Notes: a model not told the origin generated them from the sequence alone. DNA of 64,000 nt from Phycisphaerae bacterium (GCA_012729015.1 JAAYDY010000052.1:19674-83673), one strand, 5' to 3'; shown: positions 17,868 to 31,461, counted from the stretch's first letter. Program-made: numbers and translations.

Positions 17868-18665
17868 TCAGATCAGGTCCTTGCTTTCGAGCATCTTGAT
17901 CAGCCCGTCCACCGCCTTGGCCACGGCCGCCTCGTCCGCCGCCACCACTTTCGTGCACTGCCGCGCCACTTTCGGCCGGTGAATCTTCACCACCCGCGTC
18001 GGCGAGCCCTTCAGCCCGAGGCACTCCGGATCGGCATCGATCGCCTCGTGCGTCATCACCGGAATCTCCGCCTTGCGGGCCTTCTGCTTCCCGCGAAGCG
18101 TCGGCAGGCGGGGGTCGCTCACTTCCTTCACCACCGTCAGCACCGCCGGAAGCCCCACCTCCAGCACCTCGTAGCCGTCCTCTACCAGGCGATGCACCCG
18201 AACGGCCTTCGCGTCGCAGCCGTCGAACTTGCTCACGTAGCTGGCCACCGGCAGATCCAGGAACGACGCGATGGCCGGCCCCACCTGGCCCGTGTCGCCG
18301 TCGGTCGCACGCTCGCCGCAGATAATCAGGTCGAACTGGCCTTCCTTGCGGATCGCCTGGCTCAGGGCATACGCCGTCGCCCACGTGTCGGCTCCCGCAA
18401 ACGCCCGGTCCGAAAGCAGAATCCCCCGGTCGCACCCCATGGCGATCGCCTCGCGCAGGGCCTTCTCCGCCTTCGGCGGGCCCATGCTGATCGTCACCAC
18501 CTCGCCCCCGAACTGCTCCCGAAGGCGGATCGCCAACTCGATCCCATACAGGTCCAGAGGGTTGATGATCGCCTCCACCCCTTCGCGGATCATGGTGCCC
18601 GTGGTCTCGTCCATCTTGACGGCCCCGGTCTCCGGCACCTGCTTGATCGGTACGATAATCTTCAC
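17868..18665 (-). CDS. etfB: Electron transfer flavoprotein beta subunit
   Basis: 265 residues. It starts at GTG (VKIIVPIKQVPE, the conserved EtfB N-terminus) with AGGAGG 10 bases upstream. The family motif RATDGDTGQVGP is present in the nucleotide-binding fold, and the C-terminal recognition region follows. Upstream in-frame ATGs would add residues unlike any EtfB. First gene of etfB-etfA-glcD, with its own promoter 130 bases upstream. Confidence 0.93.
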   Translation of the reverse strand: MKIIVPIKQVPETGAVKMDETTGTMIREGVEAIINPLDLYGIELAIRLREQFGGEVVTISMGPPKAEKALREAIAMGCDRGILLSDRAFAGADTWATAYALSQAIRKEGQFDLIICGERATDGDTGQVGPAIASFLDLPVASYVSKFDGCDAKAVRVHRLVEDGYEVLEVGLPAVLTVVKEVSDPRLPTLRGKQKARKAEIPVMTHEAIDADPECLGLKGSPTRVVKIHRPKVARQCTKVVAADEAAVAKAVDGLIKMLESKDLI

Positions 18666-18793
18666 CCCGATGGTCCTCCTGAGGTCATGAACGTTTCTGT
18701 TGTCCGGCATCAGCTCAGCGCGCGAGCTCAGGCCTCCAGCGTCGCGGAGGCCCACGCGCGGCCCGCTCCGCCCGGCCCGAGACGGCACATCAT

Positions 18794-18822
18794 ACAATAC
18801 GCCCAGCCTCTTTTGAAGCCAA
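18794..18822 (-). promoter_or_regulatory. Promoter of etfB-etfA-glcD
   Basis: TTGGCT, 17-base spacer, TATTGT. An overlapping TATGAT (18789-18794) with CTTCAA 18 bases upstream is an alternative. The leader is about 120 bases. Confidence 0.5.
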
Positions 18823-18935
18823 AATGCCGGGCCCAGGGCGGTGGTTTGTTACATTGGCAGGGGTGGCAAGATACATCGTTCCGCCCGCCGCAGGGGTTTC
18901 TGTTGCGGCTGGTTCTTACCGTCCCCGGTTCCAAC

Positions 18936-18963
18936 TGGACGGCGCCGACCGATTCATTACAAT
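18936..18963 (+). promoter_or_regulatory. Promoter of pdxA (leaderless)
   Basis: TGGACG, 16-base spacer, TACAAT, ending 6 bases before the pdxA ATG with no Shine-Dalgarno sequence between. Confidence 0.35.
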
Positions 18964-18969
18964 GACGCC

Positions 18970-19991
<1,022 letters not shown>

Positions 19992-19995
<4 letters not shown>

Positions 19996-20915
19996 CCGCC
20001 AGACCGCAGACCATCGCCGACGTCCAGCAACTGCTTGCCCGCCAGGGCCTGGAGCCCAACCGGCGGTTCGGCCAGAATTTCCTCGTCGACGGCAACCTGA
20101 TGCGGATGGTCGTGGACGCGGCCGAACTCGATCCGGCGCAGGATGTTGTGCTCGAGGTAGGCCCCGGCACCGGCAGCCTCACGTGCCTGCTGGCCGAGCG
20201 GGCTGCCAGGGTCGTCGCCGTCGAGGCCGATGCGAACCTTGTTCCGATCCTCGATGACGTTCTTACCGCCACGCCCGATGTGGAACTGATCGTGGCCGAC
20301 GCCCTGGCCGGCAAGCACGAGGTCGCCCCCGACGTGACGGCCGCAGTGCGCCGAGCTCTCGACGCCGCCGGGGCAGGGCGGTTCAAGCTGGTCGCCAACC
20401 TTCCGTATGTCATTGCCACGCCACTGGTTATCAACCTGCTCGTCGGCAGCCCGACGCCCGCCTTGCTCGTCTTCACAGTGCAGCGCGAATTGGCCGACCG
20501 CCTCGCCGCCGCTTGCGACACGGCCGACTATGGCCCCCTGAGCATCCTTGCCCAGGCTCTTGGGACCGTCGAATGCCTTCATGACCTGTCGCCGAACGTC
20601 TTCTGGCCCAAGCCTCAGGTCCACTCCACCCTGGTCCGCATACGGCCCGATCCGGCCCGCTACGAGGCCGTCGGCGATGTGCCGCTGCTTCAGCGACTGG
20701 CCGGCGGCCTGTTCGCCCACCGCCGCAAGACCTGCCACAAGAGCCTCGAACTGGCCTTCGACGAGCCGGCCCTTCGTGGCCGCTGGGGCGATCTGCTCGC
20801 CCGCGTCGGCATCGACCCCGGCGTGCGCGGCGAAACCCTTGCCCTGGGCCAGGTGCTGTCGCTCCTGGCGGCCGTCCGCGGCACGCTGGCCGACTCGTCC
20901 GACGGTCGTCGCTGA
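19992..20915 (+). CDS. rsmA: 16S rRNA (adenine1518/1519-N6)-dimethyltransferase RsmA (KsgA)
   Basis: 307 residues, slightly longer than the ~275 of E. coli KsgA. It dimethylates two adenosines near the 3' end of 16S rRNA during 30S maturation. Visible are the N-terminal GQNFLVD, SAM motif VLEVGPGTGSLT, the catalytic NLPY motif (LVANLPYVIATPL) and the C-terminal helical domain (FAHRRKTCHKSL). It is translationally coupled to pdxA by a 4-base overlap. Confidence 0.93.
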
Positions 20916-20933
20916 AAGTTTGCGGAGATGTTT

Positions 20934-20962
20934 TTGACACGTCGCCTGCCCCGTGCTACGAT
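20934..20962 (+). promoter_or_regulatory. Sigma70 promoter of guaB
   Basis: TTGACA, 17-base spacer, TACGAT, with a ~40-base leader to the guaB ATG. It is one of the best consensus matches in the window. Confidence 0.68.
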
Positions 20963-20964
20963 AA

Positions 20965-22476
<1,512 letters not shown>

Positions 22477-22491
22477 TCGGGAGGGTCTGCC

Positions 22492-22935
22492 ATGCAACGT
22501 TCGGCCTGTTGGCTTGCCGTGATTGTGCTTGTGGCCGTGCCTGCCGTGGTGTGGGCCGACGACGCGCCCGCGCCGATGCAGCCGATGGCGGCCCCGACGC
22601 CCGCGGCACCGGCGCCGACCGCCGCCGCAACGCCTGCGCCGACCGCCCCCGAAGCCGACCGGGCTGTCTCCGCGGCGGCTGCCGCCGGTTCTCCCAGGCG
22701 AACGCGATGGGCGCCGATGACCGTGGAGTACCTCATGGCCAATATCCATCATCCGCCCCTGGTCTTCGACAGTCCGCAGGAGAAGCTCAAGCACGACGAC
22801 GCACGCACAAGGGGCCTTGCCGGAACCTTTGCTTCGGTCTCTTACGAGATTGTCCATTTTCCGGACCAGTTGGTCTTGTGTCCGGTCTATCTGGTGACGA
22901 AACCCGTCTGGTGCCGCGAACGGGCCGAGCCCTAG
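22492..22935 (+). CDS. Small exported protein with Pro/Ala linker
   Basis: 147 residues, no family recognised. An N-terminal signal peptide (SACWLAVIVLVAVPAVVWA, cleavage near residue 23) precedes a ~40-residue Ala/Pro/Thr linker. A C-terminal segment of ~70 residues has HHPPLVFDSPQEKLK and ends with a hydrophobic LVLCPVYLVTKPVWC containing two Cys. GGGAGG lies upstream. It sits between guaB and guaA on the same strand but has no obvious link with GMP synthesis. Confidence 0.65.
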   Translation: MQRSACWLAVIVLVAVPAVVWADDAPAPMQPMAAPTPAAPAPTAAATPAPTAPEADRAVSAAAAAGSPRRTRWAPMTVEYLMANIHHPPLVFDSPQEKLKHDDARTRGLAGTFASVSYEIVHFPDQLVLCPVYLVTKPVWCRERAEP

Positions 22936-23053
22936 GTGTCATCGCTGGCGGGGATGGTTCGTGATGAGTTGTGCCTGACCCATTGGAGCACGCCCGGGCC
23001 GATGGTTTCCGGCCCATTGTCTATGGTACGTTGAGCAGGATCGAGAACCGACT

Positions 23054-24607
<1,554 letters not shown>

Positions 24608-24653
24608 CCGACGTCCCCGCGCCGGCCGCGCAGCCGCCGCAACGGAGCCTGCC

Positions 24654-25652
24654 ATGATTACCACCGACCACATGCTGGCCGCCGCCTTGGTCGGCGAGGT
24701 CGCGTTGCGACGCAAACTCGGATGGGCCGGCCCCATCGTTGCCGCCGTCGCGGGCCTCATTCCCGATCTCGACCAGGTGGCCATCGCCCTGTTCGCCGAC
24801 GGCCCGTTCGCCTACCTGAAGCACCATCGCGGCCTCAGCCACTCGCTGCTGTTCGCCCCGGTCCTGGCCGCCGTCGTCGCCGCCGTGGCCTGCCTGGTCT
24901 GCCGCTCCAGGAAGTTCGGATGGATGTTCCTGGCCGCCTTGGCCGGTGTCCTGTGCCAGCTCGCGCTCGACTGGCCCACCTCCTACGGAACGCAACTGCT
25001 CAATCCGATCACCACCACGGCCTACGCCCTCGACTGGATCTTCATCATCGACCTGTACCTGACCGCGATCCTGATCGTCGCCCTGGTCCTTGTGTGGCGC
25101 AGCCGCCGCCACGGCGGCGACTATGTCAGGACCGGCGTCCGCGGCTTGGCCGCCGCGACGGCCTATCTGCTGTTTCTCGGAGCGCTGCATACCATGGCCG
25201 TGGACCGGCTCGACCGCCAACTGGCCTCCTTGGGCGTGGACCGTGACGAGGTGGGGCAGACCGCCTGTCTGCCCGTGCCCCTGATGCCGATGGTCTGGAC
25301 CGCCTGCTACACCACGCCCGGCAGAACGCACATGGGGCTGGTCCACGTCATGGGCGATGCGCCCATCGAGTTCCGCATCCTGGCCGACGCGCCGCCCTCG
25401 GCCGCCATCGCCGCCGTCGGAGACGATCCCCGCGCTGACGCCTTCTTCGACTTTGCCCGGCTGCCCGTCTACGAGGAAACCATAGACGAGCACGGCGTCT
25501 CCACCGTGCTCGTCTATGACGCCCGATTCCAGGGCTACATGCCCGGCTGGGGCTGGGTCCGCCGGCGACCGTTCCAACTGCGGGCTGTCGTGAGCCCCGA
25601 CGGCCGCGTCGTCTCCCTGGACCGCTCCCGCTGGGCCGAGCTACCCGACTAA
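24654..25652 (+). CDS. YdjM/LexA-regulated-type membrane-bound metal-dependent hydrolase
   Basis: 332 residues. The PF04307-type signature is visible: IPDLDQ followed by [11 protein letters not shown] near residues 38-68. At least five membrane segments lie in residues 20-180, then a soluble C-terminal region of ~140 residues. CGGAG precedes ATG 24654. The substrate is unknown; some family members influence envelope phospholipids. The last 12 bases overlap the rubredoxin gene on the opposite strand, a convergent pair. Confidence 0.75.
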   Translation: MITTDHMLAAALVGEVALRRKLGWAGPIVAAVAGLIPDLDQVAIALFADGPFAYLKHHRGLSHSLLFAPVLAAVVAAVACLVCRSRKFGWMFLAALAGVLCQLALDWPTSYGTQLLNPITTTAYALDWIFIIDLYLTAILIVALVLVWRSRRHGGDYVRTGVRGLAAATAYLLFLGALHTMAVDRLDRQLASLGVDRDEVGQTACLPVPLMPMVWTACYTTPGRTHMGLVHVMGDAPIEFRILADAPPSAAIAAVGDDPRADAFFDFARLPVYEETIDEHGVSTVLVYDARFQGYMPGWGWVRRRPFQLRAVVSPDGRVVSLDRSRWAELPD

Positions 25653-25802
25653 CTCGAATTCGCTCTTGCCCGCCCCGCATTCCGGGCACACCCAGTCGTC
25701 GGGAAGATCTTCAAACCGCGTGCCGGGCGGCACGTTGTTCTCCGGATCCCCCTTCGCCGGATCGTAGATGTACCCGCACACCAGACATTTCCACTTGGCC
25801 AT
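25641..25802 (-). CDS. Rubredoxin
   Basis: 53 residues, the exact family size. It is a one-iron electron carrier. The two Cys pairs [10 protein letters not shown] and CPECGAGKS bind the iron, with conserved [13 protein letters not shown] between them. AAAAGGAG lies just upstream of ATG 25802. It is a frequent partner of oxidoreductases that detoxify oxygen in anaerobes, but no such partner is adjacent here. Confidence 0.95.
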   Translation of the reverse strand: MAKWKCLVCGYIYDPAKGDPENNVPPGTRFEDLPDDWVCPECGAGKSEFELVG

Positions 25803-25817
25803 GACCGGTCTCCTTTT

Positions 25818-25850
25818 CTGTCGGCTCCATTAGCGCGCTGCGGCCGACAG
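25818..25850 (-). promoter_or_regulatory. Perfect 8-bp inverted repeat upstream of rubredoxin
   Basis: CTGTCGGC (25818-25825) and GCCGACAG (25843-25850), separated by 17 bases, end just before the Shine-Dalgarno sequence. It could be an operator or a leader hairpin. A weak promoter-like TTGTCC...GACACT lies upstream. Confidence 0.4.
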
Positions 25851-25981
25851 CAGTGTCGCCGATTCTCCGTTTTCGGACAAGCCGTCTGAGGCCGTTCACT
25901 GCGAATTCGGAAACCTAAGGGGCTGCCGCGGGCGCCTCAGGGGCCAGACGCCATTCGCCGCCGGATGGACGCAGAAGATGT

Positions 25982-26267
25982 GCGGAGGGAGAGACAGTAC
26001 AGAGCGGCAGACCCGTGGCGTTCGTCACGTCGGGCTGGGACTTCCGTACGCAGAACCGCGCCGGTCGCGGCGGCCTGCGCCCCGCGGACATGCTGGTGCC
26101 GATGCCGCTGGCCGGGCCCGGCGTGCCGCGCGCCACTGTGAACATCGCCCAGACTGTCGATCTGACGCCTGCGCTGCCATACCTGCTCGGGCGGCCGATT
26201 CCCGCCGATCCCGACCGCCGCGTCCTGCCGGGAGTGAGGAATCGTCAGGCGTTGCCCGACGGCACCA
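25982..26267 (+). pseudogene. C-terminal remnant of an alkaline-phosphatase/sulfatase-superfamily protein
   Basis: In frame +, the sequence reads FVTSGWDFRTQNRAG, then ADMLVPMPLAGPGVPRA and VDLTPALPYLLGRPIPAD, which resembles the C-terminal end of alkaline-phosphatase-superfamily enzymes. No start or N-terminal catalytic part exists, and the frame has no stop before running through the tRNA-Leu gene, so it is a broken fragment. Its end abuts the 3' end of the tRNA, a typical integration scar. Confidence 0.45.
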
Positions 26268-26357
26268 TGGTGGGCGAGGGGGGAGTCGAACCCCCACGGG
26301 GCCATAGGCCCCTCGGGATTTTAAGTCCCGTGCGTCTGCCGGTTCCGCCACTCGCCC
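26268..26357 (-). tRNA. tRNA-Leu (anticodon UAA)
   Basis: 87 bases plus an encoded CCA (26268-26270). The acceptor stem GGGCGAG/CTCGCCC is perfect. The anticodon arm is GGGA-CTTAAAA-TCCC with anticodon TAA. A long variable arm (GGGGCC/GGCCCC) is present, as expected for a class II tRNA. The T-loop is GGTTCGACTCC. Confidence 0.95.
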
Positions 26358-26538
26358 ATGTGTCGCTTGCAGCCCTGATACTACAGCGGCGCCCCCTTGT
26401 TGACAAGGGGGTGCGATCCTGCCCTGTGCGATCCCGCCATCACGTGTGCTCGCGACAGTACGCGCGAATTGAGCAGCGTCACCGATCATGCCTGTGGCGG
26501 CCATGTGCCGCCCTGGACGATTCGGCGCGTTGCCGACA

Positions 26539-27591
26539 TCACTCGATATTGACCTCGCGACCGGCGGCAGACCGGGTCGCACCGGCGGGGAGGTGTTGGT
26601 CAGGCACGTTCACGGCAGGCGACTGACGATAGGTGTTCGCAAAACGATGATCCAGTCGGCCGCGTTTTTCGAGATGCTCAAGACAGGCTCGGAAGCACCC
26701 CTGAGCGCCGCAGAATGCACAGGACAGGCCCAGGCTGCCAACGAGCGAGAACAAGGGGTGATTGTAGCGATCAATGACTTCGCTGCGCGCCTGGTGTCCA
26801 AGCACGTAGGCCTCGGTGTCGTCCCGGGCATCGCGTGCCATAGCGGCATACTTCTCGTCGATGTCAGCAATGTCGAACTCCGCCGGACGCCCCGGATGCG
26901 TCTGTTGAATGGATCCATGATGTGCCCGCGTGCAGCGGTACATGTCGACCTTGGCGTGGCGGACGACCTGCCCGTCGATCTTGAACTCCACCGCTTCGTG
27001 CTGCGAGATGGCCTGACCCGGGCAGCCCCTCACGCAGGCCATGCAGCCATCGCAGATCTGACCGAGTTGCAGGGGGTCTGACGGCAGGTCGGCATCGGTC
27101 AGGATGACGCCCAGCCGTTGCAGGGGGCCGAAACGCTTCGTGAGGAAGACCTTCGACCAACCCAATTCCCCCAGTCCCGCCGCTACCGCAGCCGTCCGGT
27201 GGCAGATGATCGGCTCCTGGTGTGGCGTGCCGGTCCACTGGATGACGGGGATTGCCGAGAATCCGCTGTCCTCAAGGCGACAGGCCGTCTGCTGCAGCGC
27301 GGTCCGCATGTGGAGCATGTTGATCCCCCCATACCCGAAGGCGTTGTACGGGATCAACTGGCCGGCATCGAGCGACTCCGCCAGCCCGCGCAATACGCGC
27401 ACGCCGATCACAACCACCGTACGCACGGCCGGGTAGATGTTGCGAGGATGGAATTCGGCCGGCGCGTCATCGAACCGGCTGATATGGGCAAAGCCAAGCA
27501 TGTCGGCGCCGTGCTCCAGCGCGAAGTGACGCAAGTCTTCCTTGAATCGCACTGCATCCGTATCCGAAAAGGTTGGGCACATGCCGTTCAT
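26539..27591 (-). CDS. QueG-like (epoxyqueuosine reductase family) 4Fe-4S oxidoreductase
   Basis: 350 residues. The N-terminal domain has GADMLGFAHISRF and RTVVVIGVRVL, and GLGELGWSKVFLTKRFGPLQRLGVILTDADL as in QueG and reductive-dehalogenase relatives. The Cys cluster CDGCMACVRGCP lies near residue 180; a second, atypical set (CAFCGAQGCFRAC) lies near 295 and lacks the spacing of QueG. So a true QueG role is doubtful. It starts 4 bases inside the end of the IclR regulator (ATGA overlap), so it is probably its regulated partner. It resembles modules of the 741-residue protein at 32540. Confidence 0.75.
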   Translation of the reverse strand: MNGMCPTFSDTDAVRFKEDLRHFALEHGADMLGFAHISRFDDAPAEFHPRNIYPAVRTVVVIGVRVLRGLAESLDAGQLIPYNAFGYGGINMLHMRTALQQTACRLEDSGFSAIPVIQWTGTPHQEPIICHRTAAVAAGLGELGWSKVFLTKRFGPLQRLGVILTDADLPSDPLQLGQICDGCMACVRGCPGQAISQHEAVEFKIDGQVVRHAKVDMYRCTRAHHGSIQQTHPGRPAEFDIADIDEKYAAMARDARDDTEAYVLGHQARSEVIDRYNHPLFSLVGSLGLSCAFCGAQGCFRACLEHLEKRGRLDHRFANTYRQSPAVNVPDQHLPAGATRSAAGREVNIE

Positions 27592-28382
27592 CGGTTAACC
27601 TCCTTGTGTCCCGTATACTTGCGGCCGACCTGCGCTGTTGCTGGAACGCACTCGGCCAGACGGATTGCCATCTCGTCGGCCGCTGCGCGCAGGGCCTCGA
27701 GAATATGCTCGCGATGCTTCGGGGTTGCTCGTGTCGTCGGCAGGGCGACTCCGGCCGCCGCCACGCAGCCCTGCTTGCCAACCCTCACGGGCACCGCTAT
27801 CGAGAGCACGTGCCCATCGGCCGTCGTTCGGTATGCCACCTCCCGGTCGCGGATCCCCGCCAATTCGGCTTCGAGGCTGGAGGCCACCGCCTCGGGCCAT
27901 TCGTTGCCGGGCTCGTCCAGCAGGTGAACGGCCGCTCGACGCTGTTCCGCTGCGACATGTGCCAGCAGGACACGCCCGCATGCCGTGGCATAGACAGAAT
28001 CCGTATCCACACGCTGCGGATTCACGACCACTGACGCATTGGGATAGGCCTTGGCCAGATAGACGACCTTCCGACCGCGAAGGACTCCCACAACAGCGTG
28101 CTCGCCGACGCTTCCGGCGATGCGGTCCACGGTCGCCTTGGCCAAGCCCACCATGGTGTTGCGCAACAGGCGCTTCGTGGCCAGACCGAGCAACTGCGGC
28201 CCCAACGCGTAGACGCCCAGGCCGGTCTTCTCGGCGAACCCGATTTCACAAAGGGCGGCGCAGATCGTCGCCAGGGTGCTCTTCTTCATCCGCGTGCGTT
28301 CACACAGGGACGCCAAGGTGCATTCGTCATCAGACGCCAGCGCTTCCACCACATCGGCTGCTCTTTGAAGAACTTGTATCAT
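27588..28382 (-). CDS. IclR-family transcriptional regulator
   Basis: 264 residues. An N-terminal winged helix-turn-helix (SLCERTRMKKSTLATICAAL) is followed by the IclR effector domain (SVYATACGRVLLAH, PVRVGKQGCVAAAGVALP). ATG 28382 with GAGGTG 5 bases upstream is chosen over an overlapping GTG. IclR proteins often control catabolic operons. It is co-translated with the QueG-like gene (4-base overlap) and divergent from the GH123/DUF4091-like gene at 28760, so it could control both. Confidence 0.87.
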   Translation of the reverse strand: MIQVLQRAADVVEALASDDECTLASLCERTRMKKSTLATICAALCEIGFAEKTGLGVYALGPQLLGLATKRLLRNTMVGLAKATVDRIAGSVGEHAVVGVLRGRKVVYLAKAYPNASVVVNPQRVDTDSVYATACGRVLLAHVAAEQRRAAVHLLDEPGNEWPEAVASSLEAELAGIRDREVAYRTTADGHVLSIAVPVRVGKQGCVAAAGVALPTTRATPKHREHILEALRAAADEMAIRLAECVPATAQVGRKYTGHKEVNR

Positions 28383-28392
28383 GGGCACCTCG

Positions 28393-28407
28393 TTCGATTA
28401 GCTCGAA
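28393..28407. promoter_or_regulatory. Possible IclR operator palindrome
   Basis: TTCGA-ttagc-TCGAA lies between the iclR -10 region and its start codon. The position suits autorepression, and the site could also affect the divergent gene. Confidence 0.3.
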
Positions 28408-28422
28408 TGCGTTTGATAATAC

Positions 28423-28451
28423 AGAATACACCGAATCCTCCAGCTTGTCAA
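28423..28451 (-). promoter_or_regulatory. Sigma70 promoter of the IclR-QueG-like operon
   Basis: TTGACA, exactly 17 bases, then TATTCT, reading leftwards ~40 bases before the ATG. Confidence 0.67.
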
Positions 28452-28759
28452 GCGGTTGATGCTCGAAAATGCTGTCGCCAGCCGCAGCGGTTGGCCGCCG
28501 GCGGCGGGGCGGCTCAGGCAGGAGACCGAGCCCATCGCAGAAGAGATTGTCCATCATCGTGTTGTATCATTGCATGGGCGCCGACGGCCGGGCGAGGCCA
28601 GCCGCGTTGAAACGGGTGTCTGCCGGGACGTGCCACCACCGTTCCCTTTACGGGAAATGCAGACTCGGGAGGGGCCGACGGGCGTTTCATGGTCTGGACG
28701 GGGGACTCGCCGCGGCGTGGAGCCTGCGGCCCTGCATCAGGCGTTCTGAAGGAGAGGCT

Positions 28760-31459
28760 ATGGGACGGCAGATCGCAACGTGGGCGGTGTGGCTGATGGC
28801 GTCGGGACTGGTTCTGTCCGGAGCGGCCGGCCTGACTGTGGCGCAGACCGAAACCGCCGAGAAGCCCGTCACCATCCTCGATGCCTCCAACAGCGTATGG
28901 CGCAGCTACACGACCCTGAAGCCGCCCGTCGTGGACACCGGCGGCAAGCTCCAGCCCGTCACCTCCCTCTACCCGTGGGTGGACCGGGAGACCGATCTGG
29001 CCCCCGAGGGCTGGAACGCCCGCGGCTATGCCGACCACGCCTGGCTGCGGGGCAAGGCCCATGCCGCTCCGGGGACGCCCTATGCCTCCAATCTCTACCT
29101 GCGAGCCAGGTTCGAAGTCGCCGACCCGGCCCAGGTCAAGGACCTGAAGCTCTCGGTCACCTACCACGGCGGGGCCATCGTCTATGTCAACGGCCAGGAG
29201 ATCGCCCGCGGCCATCTGGCCAAGGGGGCCGACGAGGCCACGGCCGTGGCCGAGAGCTACCCGAAGAACGCCTTCGTGCTCGACAACGGCGAGATCATCC
29301 TCGACAATTGGGCCTACAAGGGCCCCAAGGAGAACCTCCGGGTCCGCGACCGGGAACTGACCGATGTGCCCGTCCCGGCCTCCCTTCTGCGCAAGGGCGT
29401 CAACGTCCTGGCGATCCAGATTGTCCGCGCGCCCTATGACCAGTCCGTCGCCGAGTACTGGGACAAGTCCAAACGCAAGGACACCCGCGAACTGGGCGGC
29501 CCCGAGTTGCCGTACGACTTCAACTGGTACACCTGCGAAGTAAGGGATGTGACGCTGACGGCCGCCGGCCCGGGCGGCATCGCTGCCAACGCAGGGCGGC
29601 CCGAAGGGGTGCAGGTCTGGAACAGCGACGTACTCACCAGCGACACCGGCGAGGATCTGGGGGACCGCTGCGAGCCTCTGCGCCCGGTCAGCATCAAGGG
29701 CCCGCGCAACGGCTGGTCGTCGGGCAAGGTCGTTCTCGGCTCGTCCGAAGCCATCGAAGGGCTCACGGTGACCTGCGGCGACCTTCGCCAGGGCGACGCC
29801 GTCATCCCGGCGTCGGCCATGCGGGCACGCTTCGCCGTAGCGTTCTCCGACGAAGCCGACGCACGCAAGCCTCTGGAAAGCCTGCTGGAAGAGCCGCTGG
29901 ACTCGTTCCCAGCGGTGCGCGGCGGATGTGTCGTGCCCATCTGGCTGACCGTCAAGGTTCCGGCCGATGCCAAGGTCGGCGTCTACTCCGGCCAGGCGAC
30001 CGTGGAGCTTCGCGGCCGCGAGCCGCTGACCGTCCCGGTCTCGCTCGACGTCTCCGAGTTCGTCGTCCCCGACACGCAGGACTACCGGACGTGGATCGAG
30101 CTGATGCAGTCGCCCGAAACGCTGGCGATGGAGTACGATGTGCCCATGTGGTCCGAGCGGCACTGGGACCTGATCGCTCAGTCGATGCGTTACATCGGCG
30201 AGATCGGCAGCCGCGTGCTGATTGTTCCCCTGATCGCCCAGACCAACTCCGGCGACAGCGAGTCGATGGTCCGCTGGATTCCCAAGGACAACGGCCTATA
30301 CGACTACGACCTCACGATCGTGGACCGGTACATCGACACCGCAATCAAGCACATGGGCGAACCGAAGTTCGTGGCGTTCACGGCGTGGGAAATCTACCTG
30401 GTCACGCCCGAGCACGAGATCACCAACCGCGACCCGCGGTCGGAGGAGTCGTGGAGGGCCGCCCGATGGGACCTTCGCGGCAAGGGACCCGCCGTGACGG
30501 CCCTGGACCCCAAGACCGGCCAGACCTCGACGATCCACCTGCCGCGGTTCGAAGACAAGTCCGCCCTGGCCGTCTGGAAGCCGCTGTTCGACCGCCTGCG
30601 CAAGGGCATGGCCAAGCGCGGCCTCGAAGACACGATGCTCCTGGGGATGGCCTCGGACCTGTGGCCCAACAAGGACGAAATGGCCACCATCGACAAGGCC
30701 TCCGGCAGCCTGAAATGGATCAACCATACGCACCAGGGCCCCCGCGGCGCAGCCATGGCCGGCGGCCTCGGGTTCGTCGCCTACACGGCCTACGTCTGGC
30801 CGAACGAGTACCCCGGCGATCCGCGCGAACCGCGCGTCTACGGCTGGAAACGCCCCGAGCTGAACGTCGAGTTCCGCCGCTTCAGCGCCCTGACCGATTG
30901 GCTTCTGCCGACCCAGACGATCTTCCCCGAGCTCCAAATCACCGGCAACCAGCGCGGCCTCGGCCGCATCGGCGCCGACTTCTGGCCCGTCATCAAGGAC
31001 CAGCGCGGCCGCCGCCGTGGATGGGTCCACGACCGTTACCCGCAGAGCAAGTGGCACAGTTGCAACCTGACCAGCCACATGCTCAACCCCGGCCCGAACG
31101 GCCCCGTGGCCACGAGCCGCTACGAAGCCCTGAGGCAGGGGATGCAGAACTGCGAGGCCCGCATCGTCATCGAGAGCGTCCTGACCGACGACGCCCGCCG
31201 AGGCCGCCTCGGCCGCGAACTGGCCGGCCAGTGCGAGCATCTGCTCGATCAACGGCTCTGGCAGATTCTCAAGGGGTTCAGCGGCCTCCAGCTCACCGGA
31301 CGGCTCTACACGACCTACCCTCGCTACAAGAGCATCTTCTATTACAACGCCGGCGGCGCCGCCGGAGCCCACTGGTTCGCCGGCACCGACTGGCTCGACC
31401 AGCAACAGCAACTCTACGCCCTCGCCGGTCAGGTGCAGAAGAAGATGAGCAGGAAGTAG
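28760..31459 (+). CDS. Secreted GH123/DUF4091-like protein with N-terminal jelly-roll
   Basis: 899 residues. A signal peptide (residues 1-~29, ending LTVAQ) follows ATG 28760 with GAAGGAGAGG upstream. The N-terminal ~200 residues include a sugar-binding-like beta domain (SVTYHGGAIVYVNGQEIARG), then a beta-sandwich, then a likely barrel with SPETLAMEYDVPMWSERHWD, RWIPKDNG and VDRYIDTAIKHMG. The C-terminal ~120 residues are helical. It shares this plan with 55512-58223 and most of it with the gene at the left edge. It may hydrolyse a polysaccharide outside the cell; the substrate is unknown. It lies between an IclR and an AraC regulator. Confidence 0.78.
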   Translation: MGRQIATWAVWLMASGLVLSGAAGLTVAQTETAEKPVTILDASNSVWRSYTTLKPPVVDTGGKLQPVTSLYPWVDRETDLAPEGWNARGYADHAWLRGKAHAAPGTPYASNLYLRARFEVADPAQVKDLKLSVTYHGGAIVYVNGQEIARGHLAKGADEATAVAESYPKNAFVLDNGEIILDNWAYKGPKENLRVRDRELTDVPVPASLLRKGVNVLAIQIVRAPYDQSVAEYWDKSKRKDTRELGGPELPYDFNWYTCEVRDVTLTAAGPGGIAANAGRPEGVQVWNSDVLTSDTGEDLGDRCEPLRPVSIKGPRNGWSSGKVVLGSSEAIEGLTVTCGDLRQGDAVIPASAMRARFAVAFSDEADARKPLESLLEEPLDSFPAVRGGCVVPIWLTVKVPADAKVGVYSGQATVELRGREPLTVPVSLDVSEFVVPDTQDYRTWIELMQSPETLAMEYDVPMWSERHWDLIAQSMRYIGEIGSRVLIVPLIAQTNSGDSESMVRWIPKDNGLYDYDLTIVDRYIDTAIKHMGEPKFVAFTAWEIYLVTPEHEITNRDPRSEESWRAARWDLRGKGPAVTALDPKTGQTSTIHLPRFEDKSALAVWKPLFDRLRKGMAKRGLEDTMLLGMASDLWPNKDEMATIDKASGSLKWINHTHQGPRGAAMAGGLGFVAYTAYVWPNEYPGDPREPRVYGWKRPELNVEFRRFSALTDWLLPTQTIFPELQITGNQRGLGRIGADFWPVIKDQRGRRRGWVHDRYPQSKWHSCNLTSHMLNPGPNGPVATSRYEALRQGMQNCEARIVIESVLTDDARRGRLGRELAGQCEHLLDQRLWQILKGFSGLQLTGRLYTTYPRYKSIFYYNAGGAAGAHWFAGTDWLDQQQQLYALAGQVQKKMSRK

Positions 31460-31461
31460 CA

